This document shows positions 7,551-16,876 of a stretch of DNA of 49,826 bases, in pieces; positions within the stretch are counted from its first letter, which is position 1; each line of letters begins with the position of its first letter. The DNA is from CAYRNC01 sp964425645 (GTDB lineage: Bacteria > Bacillota > Clostridia > Peptostreptococcales > Anaerovoracaceae), in NCBI GenBank assembly GCA_964425645.1, contig CAYRNC010000004.1:1-49826 (forward strand). The letters run 5' to 3'. The position numbers were made by a program, and so were the translations under genes. Under the pieces are notes generated by a model. It was not told the DNA's origin. It made no database searches and worked only from the letters and a program-made list of their open reading frames with translations.

Positions 7551-7871
7551 ATGGCGATAATTCCGATAGGAACCATTCAAAACTCAAAGGGCATAGAACC
7601 TTTAAACAAAGATCTGTCAAAGCTTTCTGAATCGCTTGGGGCAGATGGAGGGCAGGGGTTCAAAGATGTTATCGGCGAACTCATCAGCAACGTTGAGGAG
7701 ACCGAAGCAATAACGAAAACGGACGCCTACAAATTGTCCGTAGGTGAAGCGGATGATCTGCATACCATAATGATTAATGCCGCAAGGGCGGATATCGCTT
7801 TGCAGACCATGGTGCAGTTAAGAAATAAGGTGCTTGAAGCTTATTCCGAGGTCATGAGAATTAACCTGTAA
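7551..7871 (+). CDS. fliE: Flagellar hook-basal body protein FliE
   Basis: FliE links the MS ring to the rod and is needed for export of rod subunits. The 106-residue product has a polar N-terminus and the conserved C-terminal half (GEADDLHTIMINAARADIALQTMVQLRNKVLEAYSEVMRI). It has a GGAGG ribosome site and normal length and position between flgC and fliF. Confidence 0.95.
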   Translation: MAIIPIGTIQNSKGIEPLNKDLSKLSESLGADGGQGFKDVIGELISNVEETEAITKTDAYKLSVGEADDLHTIMINAARADIALQTMVQLRNKVLEAYSEVMRINL

Positions 7872-7986
7872 ATGAAAAACAAGGTAAAAGGTCGGGACGG
7901 CTATAGGCTTTCGGCACCGGTTATATTGCATAAAAATATGACTAATGTAACTAAATTTCTATTTTGAACGGAAAAATATTACCTGT

Positions 7987-9531
7987 ATGAACGAACAGAT
8001 AACTAAGACATTGGCTCCTGTCAAACAGTTTTGGGCCGCCACCTCCAAAGGTGTTAAAAAAATGATAATTGCAGGCATGATCATGGCTGTCGTTTCTGCA
8101 ACATGTCTCAGCATATTTCTTAATGTAAAGGATTACGTGGTCATTTATGATCGGCTGACATCCACGGAGACCTCGGAAATTCTCGCGCAATTGCAGCAAA
8201 TGAAGGTGGATGTAAAGGTGGATGGTTCGGGTTCTGTAACGGTTCTTAAAAAAGATGAATCCCGAGTCAGAATGGCCCTTGCTACCGCAGGATATCCGAG
8301 GAGCGGCCTTAGCTATTACATGATTGAACAAGGCGGCGGAATGTTGACTACGGATTACGAAAGACAGCAGTACGTGAACATGCAGCTTCAGGAAAGGATA
8401 GCCGCCAGCATCAAAACCTTAGACGGGGTAAGGGATGCGATAGTTACCATAACCGCACCTGGTGACAATGTTTTTTATCTTCAGGAAAAAGAACCCCCTT
8501 CCGCCTCAGTCATCATTCACATGGAAAACGGAAACACTCTTGGTGAAAGCCAGGTTTTAGGAATTCAAAACCTGGTTGTAAAATCCGTTGCAGGTTTAGC
8601 CCGTGAAAATGTAGCGATTTCCGACAGCGGTGGAAACGATCTTACGGGAAACAGCGGTACCGATATCGCCGGCCTTTCGAAGATAAGCATAACAAAGAAG
8701 ATAGAAAGCGATATAAAAAAGAAGATAATGTCCGTTTTGGAGGGTCCCTATGGCAGCGCCGGACTCAGAATATCTGTATCCGCCACCGTTGATACGGACG
8801 ATCTTTTTAAAGAAGAAAAACTGTATACACCCTCACCCGACGGCAACAACACCGGCGTAATAAGCGAGGAAACAAGGAGCGAGGAGTCTTCATTCTCGAC
8901 CGGGCCGGACGGTGGAGCAGCCGGTGCATCGAGCAACTCTGAGATTCCGACATATCCCATTTACGGAAGTTCGGGTGAGAGCGAATCCGGCAGTTCAAGC
9001 GAAAGCACAAAGTATCTGGTCAGTCAGGTCATTTCCCAGTTTCAAAAGGACGGGGCAAAGATAGAAAACGTATCCGTAGGTATAGCCATAGATAAAGCTG
9101 TATTTGAGCCGGCGGAACATGAAAAGATTACCCGCCTTGTGGCATATGCCGTGGGGATAGAACCTGAAAACATAGCGGTAGAGAATTTTGAATTTTATGT
9201 ACCGGATGCACCGACAAAAGTATCTGAAGAAAAAGGTATAAACAAACTGTTCATATACGCCGGAGCTGCAGGAACGGTCCTCCTTTTAGCCATAGTCTTC
9301 GGAGCAACGATGCTGTTTAAAAAAAGGCGAAAAGGAACCGAAATGCCGGAGCCGGAGGTTGCTTTGTCGGAAGAACAGGCCTTAAACGATCTGTTTGGGG
9401 AAGAGGCGGTGCCACAGATCACCCCCGTTAAGGATGCAAGAAGAGATCAGATAAAAGATTTTGCCCTTTCAAATCCTGAAATAGCGGCACAGATGATACG
9501 TTCATGGTTAAAAAGCGATGACAGTGTATAA
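7987..9531 (+). CDS. fliF: Flagellar MS-ring protein FliF
   Basis: FliF builds the membrane-embedded MS ring that is the base of the flagellum. The 514-residue product has a membrane helix at about residues 25-45, the ring-building domains with LTSTETSEILAQL and YERQQYVNMQLQERIAASI, a Ser/Gly-rich insert near residues 290-330, a second membrane helix at about 425-445 and a C-terminal FliG-binding tail (DQIKDFALSNPEIAAQMIRSWL). A 115-base gap separates it from fliE, and no strong ribosome site is visible before the ATG. Confidence 0.96.
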   Translation: MNEQITKTLAPVKQFWAATSKGVKKMIIAGMIMAVVSATCLSIFLNVKDYVVIYDRLTSTETSEILAQLQQMKVDVKVDGSGSVTVLKKDESRVRMALATAGYPRSGLSYYMIEQGGGMLTTDYERQQYVNMQLQERIAASIKTLDGVRDAIVTITAPGDNVFYLQEKEPPSASVIIHMENGNTLGESQVLGIQNLVVKSVAGLARENVAISDSGGNDLTGNSGTDIAGLSKISITKKIESDIKKKIMSVLEGPYGSAGLRISVSATVDTDDLFKEEKLYTPSPDGNNTGVISEETRSEESSFSTGPDGGAAGASSNSEIPTYPIYGSSGESESGSSSESTKYLVSQVISQFQKDGAKIENVSVGIAIDKAVFEPAEHEKITRLVAYAVGIEPENIAVENFEFYVPDAPTKVSEEKGINKLFIYAGAAGTVLLLAIVFGATMLFKKRRKGTEMPEPEVALSEEQALNDLFGEEAVPQITPVKDARRDQIKDFALSNPEIAAQMIRSWLKSDDSV

Positions 9532-9546
9532 AAGAGGGTTGAACAG

Positions 9547-10548
9547 ATGGACAGACTGAGTCCGCGCCAAAAAGCGGCACAGATAATAATATCCTTAGGA
9601 ACCGATGCAGCTTCGGGGATCTACAGGCATCTGCAGGAAGAGGAGGTTGAAAGGCTCACGTATGAAATCACGAGGCAGCAAAGCGTTTCCCCCGAGGTGG
9701 CGGATGAAGTCATCGATGAATTTTACGGGCTCTGTGTAGCCCAAAAAGTATACCTTGAGGGAGGTATCACCTATGCCAAAAACGTGTTGGAAAAGGCTTA
9801 CGGGGTACAACAGGGAACCGCATTGCTTGAAAGAGTGACAAAGACCCTAAGAACCAAGGCCTTCGCCTTTATACGCAAGACGGATTATAAAAATCTGATG
9901 AACATGATAGTGAACGAGCACCCTCAGACCATAGCCTTAATCTTGTCCTATGCAAGGGCAGATCAGGCTTCGTCAATAATAGCTGAGCTTCCGAAAGATG
10001 TCAGAGTCGAGGTGGTGGAGAGGATAGCGAAAATGGACAGGACCTCTCCCGAAACGATTCGCCATGTGGAGGCCATTTTAGAGAAGAAGTTTGAGTCGGT
10101 GCTGTCGGTAGACCTGCTTGAAGTGGGAGGTATCAACTACATTGCGGAGATAATGAACAAGATAGACAGGGGAACGGAAAAATTCATATTCGATGAGCTT
10201 GGCCGGAAGGATCCCAAGCTGACTGAAGAGATCAGAAACCGTATGTTCATATTTGAAGATATAATCACTTTGGATTCCCTGTCCATCCAGAAATTCTTAA
10301 GGGAAGTTGACACAAAGGATATGGCCATCGCCCTGAAGGGGGCCAACAAGGAGGTCACGAATATCATATTTGCGAATATGTCCCAGCGCATGGGCGAGAC
10401 GATTCAAAGCGAGATAGAATACCTGCACAATGTCAGAGTGAGAGATGTGGATGAGGCGCAGCAAAAGATAGTTGCTATTATAAGGCGGCTTGAAGAAGAA
10501 GGGGAAGTAGTAATTACCAAGGGCGGAAAGGATGATATCATTGTCTAG
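9547..10548 (+). CDS. fliG: Flagellar motor switch protein FliG
   Basis: FliG is the C-ring component that contacts both the MS ring and the stator. The 333-residue product has the opening LSPRQKAAQIIISLG, the middle-domain EHPQT motif near residue 120 (NEHPQTIALILSY) and the C-terminal torque domain with FIFDELGRKDPKLTEEIRNRMF, where charged residues face MotA. It lies 15 bases after fliF and overlaps fliH. Confidence 0.97.
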   Translation: MDRLSPRQKAAQIIISLGTDAASGIYRHLQEEEVERLTYEITRQQSVSPEVADEVIDEFYGLCVAQKVYLEGGITYAKNVLEKAYGVQQGTALLERVTKTLRTKAFAFIRKTDYKNLMNMIVNEHPQTIALILSYARADQASSIIAELPKDVRVEVVERIAKMDRTSPETIRHVEAILEKKFESVLSVDLLEVGGINYIAEIMNKIDRGTEKFIFDELGRKDPKLTEEIRNRMFIFEDIITLDSLSIQKFLREVDTKDMAIALKGANKEVTNIIFANMSQRMGETIQSEIEYLHNVRVRDVDEAQQKIVAIIRRLEEEGEVVITKGGKDDIIV

Positions 10549-11242
10549 CATTGTAAAATCCAGCTCATTTTATATTCATTCCGGAAAGGATGAGTCAGGC
10601 GTCGGACGAGGCAGGCCTCAAATTGAATCCGATAAAAGCCGCGAAATTATATTGGAGCAGGCTATCAGAAAATCGAAACACATCTACAGCGAGGCAATCA
10701 AGCGGGCCGATGCAGTGATTGAAAGCGCCAAAGATGAAAGTACGTTCATAAAGACCGAGGCGGAGCAGCGGGGATATAAGGAGGGATACTCCAAGGGGCT
10801 TTTCAATGGCGCTTCAGAGGCAAGAAGACGTTCGGAAGAAGGATTAGAAGAGCTGGAGCATTTAATCGAGACTGTCAAAAAAGAAGGGCAGGAGGCCGTA
10901 AAGAGGCGGGAAAAGGACATATTAAAGATCGCTTTTGTAATAGCGAAAAAAATTATGCGGCAGCATATTCTGGCCAATGAAGATGCTCTTTTTTACATGC
11001 TTGAGGACATCATACATGAAAACGAAGAGGGCATCAGAATATTTCTGCCCGAGTACAGCAAAACCCTGGATGTGGCTATAGATAAGAATACTGCAAAGAG
11101 ATTGAGGGAGGTTTGTAAAAACGTAAAAGTTATAGTGACCCGCGATGACGATTTTATAATGGCGGAAACAGAAAACGGCATGGTGGATATGAGCATACCT
11201 GTCCAGCTTAAACAGCTGCAGGATGCCCTGCAATTGGATTGA
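10532..11242 (+). CDS. fliH: Flagellar export stator protein FliH
   Basis: FliH is the peripheral stalk of the export ATPase and regulates FliI. The 236-residue product is charged and helical, with a coiled middle (EEGLEELEHLIETVKKEGQE) and the C-terminal domain with AFVIAKKIMRQH. It overlaps the fliG end. The ATG at 10532 has a ribosome site jammed against it; a TTG at 10541 would give the more typical start MSSIVKSS with GGAAAGGA eight bases upstream, and may be the real one. Confidence 0.93.
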   Translation: MISLSSIVKSSSFYIHSGKDESGVGRGRPQIESDKSREIILEQAIRKSKHIYSEAIKRADAVIESAKDESTFIKTEAEQRGYKEGYSKGLFNGASEARRRSEEGLEELEHLIETVKKEGQEAVKRREKDILKIAFVIAKKIMRQHILANEDALFYMLEDIIHENEEGIRIFLPEYSKTLDVAIDKNTAKRLREVCKNVKVIVTRDDDFIMAETENGMVDMSIPVQLKQLQDALQLD

Positions 11243-11249
11243 TTGCGGT

Positions 11250-12554
11250 ATGAATACAGATATGATATGCAAATTAATACAGGAAGCGCCCGCCTATCGA
11301 TATTATGGAAAGATCGATAAAGTTATCGGGATGATGATCGAGTCCATCGGACCCGAATGCAAGGTAGGGGATCTTTGCAATATCTACAGCGATGGTTTAA
11401 TGGATCCGATCAGGGCAGAAGTGGTGGGACTCAGAGGCAATAAGGCACTCCTGATGCCCTATGAAGAACCGGAAGGCATCGGGGCGGGCGCCTTAGTGGA
11501 GACGACAGGCGCTTCCCTTAAAATAGGGGTTTCCCAAAATCTGATCGGCCGCGTCATTAATGCAACCGGCGAACCGATTGACGGTAAAGGCCCGGTTGCC
11601 GACTGCGAATGGTGCGAAGTGCAAAGTGTCAGCGCAAATCCGCTAAAACGGCCAAGAATAAATGAAGTTCTGGAATTCGGCATTAAGGCCATAGACGGGC
11701 TGTTGACCATAGGTAAAGGACAAAGGATGGGTATTTTCTCTGGAAGCGGGGTGGGCAAAAGCACCCTGATGGGAATGATCGCAAGGAACGTCAAGGCGAG
11801 CGTAAATGTCATCGCTTTAGTGGGTGAAAGAGGAAGAGAAGTAAGAGAATTTCTTGAAAGAGACTTAGGAGAAGAGGGACTATCCAGATCCGTACTGGTG
11901 GCGGCAACATCGGATCAGCCCCCTATGCAGCGGATGAAATGTGCCTTGGCGGCAACCACAATAGCCGAATATTTTAAAGACAAGGGTGAGGATGTGCTGC
12001 TGATGATGGATTCCGTCACGAGATTCGCCATGGCCCAAAGGGAGATCGGACTCGCTGCAGGGGAGCCCCCCGTGGCAAGAGGCTATACCCCCTCGATCTA
12101 TTCCGCTCTTCCTAAGCTTTTGGAGCGAACCGGCAATTTTGAAAGGGGATCCATAACAGGTATCTATACGGTTTTAGTGGAGGGCGATGATGTGAACGAA
12201 CCCATTTCCGATACGGTAAGAGGTATTATCGACGGTCATATAGTGTTATCCAGAAAAATAGCGATGCAGAATCACTATCCTGCAATAGATGTTTTAGGAA
12301 GCGTGAGCAGACTTATGAACGATATTGTAAAGGGAGAACAGTTGGACGCGGCAGGTGAAATAAGAAATCTTATATCCGCTTACGCGGCCAATTCCGATCT
12401 TATAAATATCGGAGCATATAAAAGCGGGAGCAACAGGAAACTCGATGAAGCCATTGAAAAGATGGAAAGGATAAATGAGTTTTTACAGCAGAAGACGGAT
12501 GAGAAAGTTTCGTACGATGAAAGCGTTCGCTGTTTGAAGGCGGCCGTATCATGA
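11250..12554 (+). CDS. fliI: Flagellum-specific ATPase FliI
   Basis: FliI is the hexameric ATPase of flagellar type III export, related to F1-beta. The 434-residue product has a Walker A loop (GSGVGKSTLM), a Walker B region (VLLMMDSVTRFAMAQREIGL) and the AAGEPPVARGYTPS motif of this family. The start at 11250 is chosen from the expected N-terminus; an in-frame ATG at 11223 overlaps fliH and cannot be excluded. It overlaps fliJ by 4 bases. Confidence 0.96.
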   Translation: MNTDMICKLIQEAPAYRYYGKIDKVIGMMIESIGPECKVGDLCNIYSDGLMDPIRAEVVGLRGNKALLMPYEEPEGIGAGALVETTGASLKIGVSQNLIGRVINATGEPIDGKGPVADCEWCEVQSVSANPLKRPRINEVLEFGIKAIDGLLTIGKGQRMGIFSGSGVGKSTLMGMIARNVKASVNVIALVGERGREVREFLERDLGEEGLSRSVLVAATSDQPPMQRMKCALAATTIAEYFKDKGEDVLLMMDSVTRFAMAQREIGLAAGEPPVARGYTPSIYSALPKLLERTGNFERGSITGIYTVLVEGDDVNEPISDTVRGIIDGHIVLSRKIAMQNHYPAIDVLGSVSRLMNDIVKGEQLDAAGEIRNLISAYAANSDLINIGAYKSGSNRKLDEAIEKMERINEFLQQKTDEKVSYDESVRCLKAAVS

Positions 12555-13000
12555 AGAAATTTCAGTTTCATATGGAAAAACTTTTGTCCTATAAAGGTCA
12601 GGTTTTAGACAGCGAAATGATGAATCTGGCCGTGCTCAACAACCTGTTGGAAAATACCCAAAAGAGGCTGACAGCGCTGGAAAATGAGATTGAAAAATGC
12701 AGAAGCGAATATCAGGATAAAATTGAAAATCAGCTTACGTCGGCACATTGCCGCACATATGCATCCTACGCCAAACACATAAAAGATCAGATGGATATTT
12801 GCACGATGGAAGCAGAAAGAATAAAAGAGCAGATCGAATGGCAAATCGACAGGATAAAAAGCCTGAAAGTAGAGACCAAATCACTTGAGACCATAAAGGA
12901 ATCAAGATTTGATGAGTATAAAAAAGAAAACCTTAAAAAGGCAGAACTGTTTATCGACGAATTTGTCGCAAGAAGCAGGATGGTGAACAAGGCCTATTAA
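12551..13000 (+). CDS. fliJ: Flagellar export protein FliJ
   Basis: FliJ is a coiled-coil protein that inserts into the FliI ring and couples it to FlhA. The 149-residue product is helical throughout with heptad character and opens MKKFQFHMEKLLSYKG, the family start. Its ATG overlaps the fliI stop (ATGA). Sequence similarity in this family is weak, so the call depends on position and coiled-coil pattern. Confidence 0.93.
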   Translation: MKKFQFHMEKLLSYKGQVLDSEMMNLAVLNNLLENTQKRLTALENEIEKCRSEYQDKIENQLTSAHCRTYASYAKHIKDQMDICTMEAERIKEQIEWQIDRIKSLKVETKSLETIKESRFDEYKKENLKKAELFIDEFVARSRMVNKAY

Positions 13001-13059
13001 GGAAAGGGGAAGGAGAGTGATAGGTATTAGACGTAAGCTTGAGGAAAGGAGGTGAAAAT

Positions 13060-14154
13060 GTGATATTGCAGATGAACTTGTTTGAGATTCCTTCGTTGGG
13101 ATGCGGAGACCCGGTAAACATGGAAAGAAAGGATACTTTTCAAGATGAAAAAGGATGTTTATTTCAATATTTGTTCGATCAAGCCTTGGGAAAACAATTC
13201 CTGCCCGTTGAATATTTCCCTGTTGCGGCAATTGAAAAAAATGAAGAAAAGGGCGGGGAAATTCGTTTCGGCATGGCCGATCTTATGGTTAAGGCACAAA
13301 AAACAGATTTTAAGCTAATTGAACCAGGTGAAGCTTTGAACAAATCCACTTCCGTTGTTATGGAAAAGGAACCGGGAAAACCGACTTTTGAAAAAGGGCA
13401 TGCAGTAAGAATTAAAGAAGAGCATGCGGAAAATTTACAACAAAAAGTAGAAGAATCAGCTGAACAAAATCCTGCAGAAATCAGCAAAGAAGCTGTTGTT
13501 GAAGATAACACTGTTGCCGCAAAAACCGACTGCAAAGCAAAGATACCGGGTAAAAGCGATGAGAAAATTAAATCTGAAGCAACAGTCAAGGCCGGTGCAA
13601 GCCCGATCGATAAAACCAAGATAAAAGATTTACCTGCGGTATTTCAGCAGCACGCTGATATTCAAAGAATTGAAACGAGCAGAACCGAAAAAACGGAGCT
13701 CCATATTCAAATCGGGCGTGAAGTGCTAAGCAGAATTGAACATAACAGACCGATGGTATTTTCGATGCAGCTTGAGCCGGAGGATCTTGGAAAGATCGAT
13801 GTCAGGCTTAAAATCAATGAGGGAAGGCTGAGCATAGATATTATGGCGGCCAACTCCAAAACCCAGGCGCTGTTAGTCGGCCAGGCGGATAAATTGATAA
13901 ACAGCATGGGTTTGCAAAATGTGCAGGTTGAGAATGTGCAAATAGACAGATCGGTTGATGTTCAAAGCGACGGAAAACAAAACGGGGTCTTTGGAATGAA
14001 TAATGAGTTGGCTGATTCCCCCGGGAAACAGGGAGAAAGCAGCAGCAGAAATCAGGGCAGGGTTTTAAGCAGCGTTGAGATTATTCCGGAATCAGCGGAC
14101 AAGGTTTCGGAAAAGGTAAAAAATAGCTTTACAAAGATGGATTATTTGATTTAG
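13060..14154 (+). CDS. fliK: Flagellar hook-length control protein FliK
   Basis: FliK measures hook length and triggers the export specificity switch through FlhB. The 364-residue product has a long, low-complexity Lys/Glu/Ala-rich N-terminal ruler (about residues 1-220) and the conserved C-terminal hook domain (MQLEPEDLGKIDVRLKINEG, then a Q-A-L helix). AAAGGAGG at 13046-13052 lies 7 bases before the GTG at 13060. An ATG one base earlier is out of frame and followed at once by TGA. Confidence 0.93.
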   Translation: MILQMNLFEIPSLGCGDPVNMERKDTFQDEKGCLFQYLFDQALGKQFLPVEYFPVAAIEKNEEKGGEIRFGMADLMVKAQKTDFKLIEPGEALNKSTSVVMEKEPGKPTFEKGHAVRIKEEHAENLQQKVEESAEQNPAEISKEAVVEDNTVAAKTDCKAKIPGKSDEKIKSEATVKAGASPIDKTKIKDLPAVFQQHADIQRIETSRTEKTELHIQIGREVLSRIEHNRPMVFSMQLEPEDLGKIDVRLKINEGRLSIDIMAANSKTQALLVGQADKLINSMGLQNVQVENVQIDRSVDVQSDGKQNGVFGMNNELADSPGKQGESSSRNQGRVLSSVEIIPESADKVSEKVKNSFTKMDYLI

Positions 14155-14171
14155 AAAGGTGGCGGTGAAAA

Positions 14172-14639
14172 ATGGCGGTCGACGGTATTACACCGTATCA
14201 ACAGGTTACAGACGTGCCGGGCAATGCAAACAAGGGCATTGACATTTCAATGGATGATTTTTTTAAACTGATGGTAGCCCAGATATCGAATCAGGATATG
14301 TTTAACACGGTAGACGACACCCAGTTCATCTCCCAGATGGCCCAATTTTCTATGGTTCAGACTTTAAGCGAATTAAGCCGGGCCTCGGCAACGTCTTACA
14401 GCATCAGCCTTATAGGGAAAGAGGCATCCGTTGCAAGAATCGGGGGGAACGGCAATATGGAAACTTATACAGGAATCGTAGACAGCGTTATACTTTACAG
14501 CGGCAGTCCCAAGATTATCATCGATGGCGAAAGTTATGATTTGTGCAGTGTAATGGAAGTACGGGAGCCCAATATAATTATTCCCAACAGTTCGACAGTT
14601 AACCCTAATGAAACAAAAGGCGGGGAAGACGATGGTTAA
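14172..14639 (+). CDS. flgD: Flagellar hook capping protein FlgD
   Basis: FlgD caps the growing hook and guides FlgE assembly. The 155-residue product contains the core pattern MDDFFKLMVAQISNQD, then DTQFISQMAQFSMVQTL, and a C-terminal beta region. It is short, as in many Bacillota. The last 8 bases overlap the following small flagellar gene. Confidence 0.95.
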   Translation: MAVDGITPYQQVTDVPGNANKGIDISMDDFFKLMVAQISNQDMFNTVDDTQFISQMAQFSMVQTLSELSRASATSYSISLIGKEASVARIGGNGNMETYTGIVDSVILYSGSPKIIIDGESYDLCSVMEVREPNIIIPNSSTVNPNETKGGEDDG

Positions 14640-15012
14640 TAACATCTACAATCTGCCCGATGCAATCATCAGGCAGGTGGACAACATCAAATCCAAAAGG
14701 GAAAACGATGTTGAAAACAGGAATCGTGGGCAGAGTTTTAAAGAAATTCTCGAAAATCAGCGGATATCCTTTTCTAAGCATGCAAATCAAAGAACCCAGG
14801 AGCGAGATATAAGGATCGGCGAAACAGAGCTTAATCGACTGGGTGATGCCTGCAGCAAAGCGGAGGAAAAAGGAATAAAAGATGCTTTGATAATTATGAA
14901 CGAGTCCGCCTTCATCGTAAACGCTAAAAATAAAGTTGTGGTTACGGTGATAGACAAAAACGAGATGAAGGATAGTGTATTTTCAAATATAGACGGCGCC
15001 TTATTCATTTAG
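14632..15012 (+). CDS. Flagellar operon protein, TIGR02530 type
   Basis: A 126-residue protein between flgD and flgE, where Clostridia commonly carry a small conserved flagellar operon protein. The conserved part is residues 40-126: ISFSKHANQRTQERDI, then a helix, then AFIVNAKNKVVVTVIDK and a C-terminal FSNIDGALFI. It is probably a hook-assembly accessory protein; its biochemical role is not established. GGGGAAG before the ATG at 14632 supports this start over the in-frame 14608. Confidence 0.85.
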   Translation: MVNNIYNLPDAIIRQVDNIKSKRENDVENRNRGQSFKEILENQRISFSKHANQRTQERDIRIGETELNRLGDACSKAEEKGIKDALIIMNESAFIVNAKNKVVVTVIDKNEMKDSVFSNIDGALFI

Positions 15013-15036
15013 CCGGACCCGAACGGGAGGCATTTG

Positions 15037-15062
15037 CGGATCCTGAACGACAGAAGGATCCG
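15037..15062 (+). other. Stem-loop upstream of flgE
   Basis: A perfect 8-bp stem, CGGATCCT (15037-15044) with AGGATCCG (15055-15062), and a 10-base loop lie in the 74-base gap before flgE. There is no T-run, so it is not an intrinsic terminator. It may protect or process the hook mRNA. Confidence 0.6.
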
Positions 15063-15086
15063 AAAGGCGCAGAAAGGATTAATAAA

Positions 15087-16589
15087 ATGCTGGGATCGAT
15101 GTACTCTGCAGTCTCAGGACTGGCAGCACACCAGACGAAGATGAACGTCATAGGCAATAATATTGCAAACGTTAACACCTATGGTTTTAAATCCAGCCGG
15201 GTTACTTTTTCAGATGTATTTTATCAGACAATGAACGGAGCTTCCGAGCCTACCGAGAATGCCGGCGGAACTAACCCGGTTGAGCTCGGTTACGGCGCAA
15301 AGGTTAAATCCATAGACGTGATCAATACCAGGGCGGGAAGCGCCACCACCGACAGGCCGCTGGATATTTACATAAATGGTGACGGCTATCTGCCCGTAAA
15401 GGACACTAACGGCATAATTAAATACACGAGAATAGGGGTTTTAAGTTTTGATGTGGCCGGTAACCTTGTGGACAGCACAGGCAATATGGTCCTCGGCGTA
15501 CCGCTAAACCCCGGTACTAATGTGGCAATGCTCAATGCCGACGGGACGGTAAATGTTCAGGATCTTGTCCCCATAAAAGTTGCTCCTTCAGATCTGGACC
15601 GATTTCAAGGAATTACTATAGGCAGCAATGGGGAAATCACCGCTATTAAGGAGGGGGGTCCCATAATGGCCCCCACGGCAAATACTGCCTGGCTTCTTGC
15701 TACCGATATCTCTGCTTCGTCTCTTTACCAGGGGGGAGTCGTCATGACTGCCGTAAGAAGCGATGAGATCAGATTTTTCCCGGGAAAGTATAAGGATTCG
15801 ACGGAAATAGCAACGGGAGCCGTTACCGTTAGCTCCGATGCGGATATAAACGGCGATTTGAAGATGAGTTACAATCAGACAACAGATGAATACAGTTTGA
15901 CCTATAAAAAAATAAGCGGTGGAGATGACATATTAATAACTGCAAAGGCCGATCCCCTCATCGACATTGTAACGTTTTCGCTTGATCCCGACGATCCCGA
16001 TATTACCGTAACCGTCAAAGTGGGCAGCGATAAGGATACTGATTTGGTGTTGGTTCCCGATGAACCTGCGGTAAGCATAGGATATGCGATGGCAAGCGAG
16101 ATGACCGTCTATGCTTCGACATATGATAAGTCCGGTGCCGAGGTGGAACTTAAGGCAACGTGGCATGCCGATATGGATAACAATAAGATTGTATTGGGGG
16201 ACATGGTCCTTTCAATAGATTCTCAAAGGTTCGGAACGCTGAGAAGTGATGCCCTGGATGAATCGCTGGTAGGTATAGTAGGTCCCGGGGCAGGGCAGCC
16301 GGAGAAGATAGCTAATATAGCCTTGGTCAAATTTATAAACAGCGACGGCCTTTCACAAAACGGAGAAGGATATTATCTTGAAACTGGAAACTCAGGAAAG
16401 CCGGTAGGAACAATACCGGGCAACGGAGGGACAGGAACTATAAGGGCGGGGGCCCTTGAGATGTCTAACGTTGACCTTTCAAGGGAGTTTACGGAGATGA
16501 TCATCGCTCAACGGGGCTTTCAGGCCAACACCCGCATGATCACCGTATCCGATGAGATGCTGTCTGAATTGGCCAATATGAAGAGATAA
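15087..16589 (+). CDS. flgE: Flagellar hook protein FlgE
   Basis: FlgE polymerises into the hook. The 500-residue product opens with MLGSMYSAVSGLAAHQ and the NNIANVNTYGFKSSRVTFSD signature. It has the YINGDGYLPV segment near residue 95, a large central domain, and the C-terminal NVDLSREFTEMIIAQRGFQA motif. Stem-loops without T-runs stand on both sides of the gene, which may separate its mRNA level from the rest of the operon. Confidence 0.96.
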   Translation: MLGSMYSAVSGLAAHQTKMNVIGNNIANVNTYGFKSSRVTFSDVFYQTMNGASEPTENAGGTNPVELGYGAKVKSIDVINTRAGSATTDRPLDIYINGDGYLPVKDTNGIIKYTRIGVLSFDVAGNLVDSTGNMVLGVPLNPGTNVAMLNADGTVNVQDLVPIKVAPSDLDRFQGITIGSNGEITAIKEGGPIMAPTANTAWLLATDISASSLYQGGVVMTAVRSDEIRFFPGKYKDSTEIATGAVTVSSDADINGDLKMSYNQTTDEYSLTYKKISGGDDILITAKADPLIDIVTFSLDPDDPDITVTVKVGSDKDTDLVLVPDEPAVSIGYAMASEMTVYASTYDKSGAEVELKATWHADMDNNKIVLGDMVLSIDSQRFGTLRSDALDESLVGIVGPGAGQPEKIANIALVKFINSDGLSQNGEGYYLETGNSGKPVGTIPGNGGTGTIRAGALEMSNVDLSREFTEMIIAQRGFQANTRMITVSDEMLSELANMKR

Positions 16590-16597
16590 AAATATGG

Positions 16598-16634
16598 CGC
16601 CTCCCCTTCGAAATCATAGCCGAAGGGGTAGGCG
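16598..16634 (+). promoter_or_regulatory. Stem-loop between flgE and flbD
   Basis: CGCC, one base, CCCCTTCG (16603-16610), a 10-base loop, CGAAGGGG (16621-16628), two bases, GGCG: a 12-bp bulged hairpin with no T-run. The same CCCCTTC can pair with GAAGGGG at 16637-16643, which overlaps the flbD ribosome site, so two exclusive folds are possible. Confidence 0.6.
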
Positions 16635-16652
16635 ATGAAGGGGGTAAGCGCC

Positions 16653-16844
16653 GTGATAACGCTGACTAAGTTAAATAAAGCGAGCGACGAACAGTATACA
16701 CTTAATAGCGATCTGATCGAAACGATAGAGGAAAGACCCGATACAATTATCAGGCTTGTGAACGGGAAACATTTCATCGTTTCTGAAAGCGCGGCCGAGG
16801 TCATATCAAAAATTATTGCATATAAGAGGAGCATTTACAGATAG
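16653..16844 (+). CDS. flbD: FlbD/SwrD-type flagellar protein
   Basis: A 63-residue protein of the FlbD family (SwrD in B. subtilis, where it raises motor power). It shows the family pattern: ITLTKLN, LNSDLIETIEERPDTII, then LVNGKHFIVSESAAEVI. AAGGGGGT at 16638-16645 lies 7 bases before the GTG at 16653, which gives the family-typical start. The ATG at 16635 in the same frame precedes that ribosome site and is unlikely. It sits just before motA. Confidence 0.9.
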   Translation: MITLTKLNKASDEQYTLNSDLIETIEERPDTIIRLVNGKHFIVSESAAEVISKIIAYKRSIYR

Positions 16845-16876
16845 ATGTATGAATGTTTCTCCCGGGAGAGTTACAT

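Noticed and set aside
15037..15062. An intrinsic terminator before flgE
   Set aside because: No T-run follows the stem and the operon continues.
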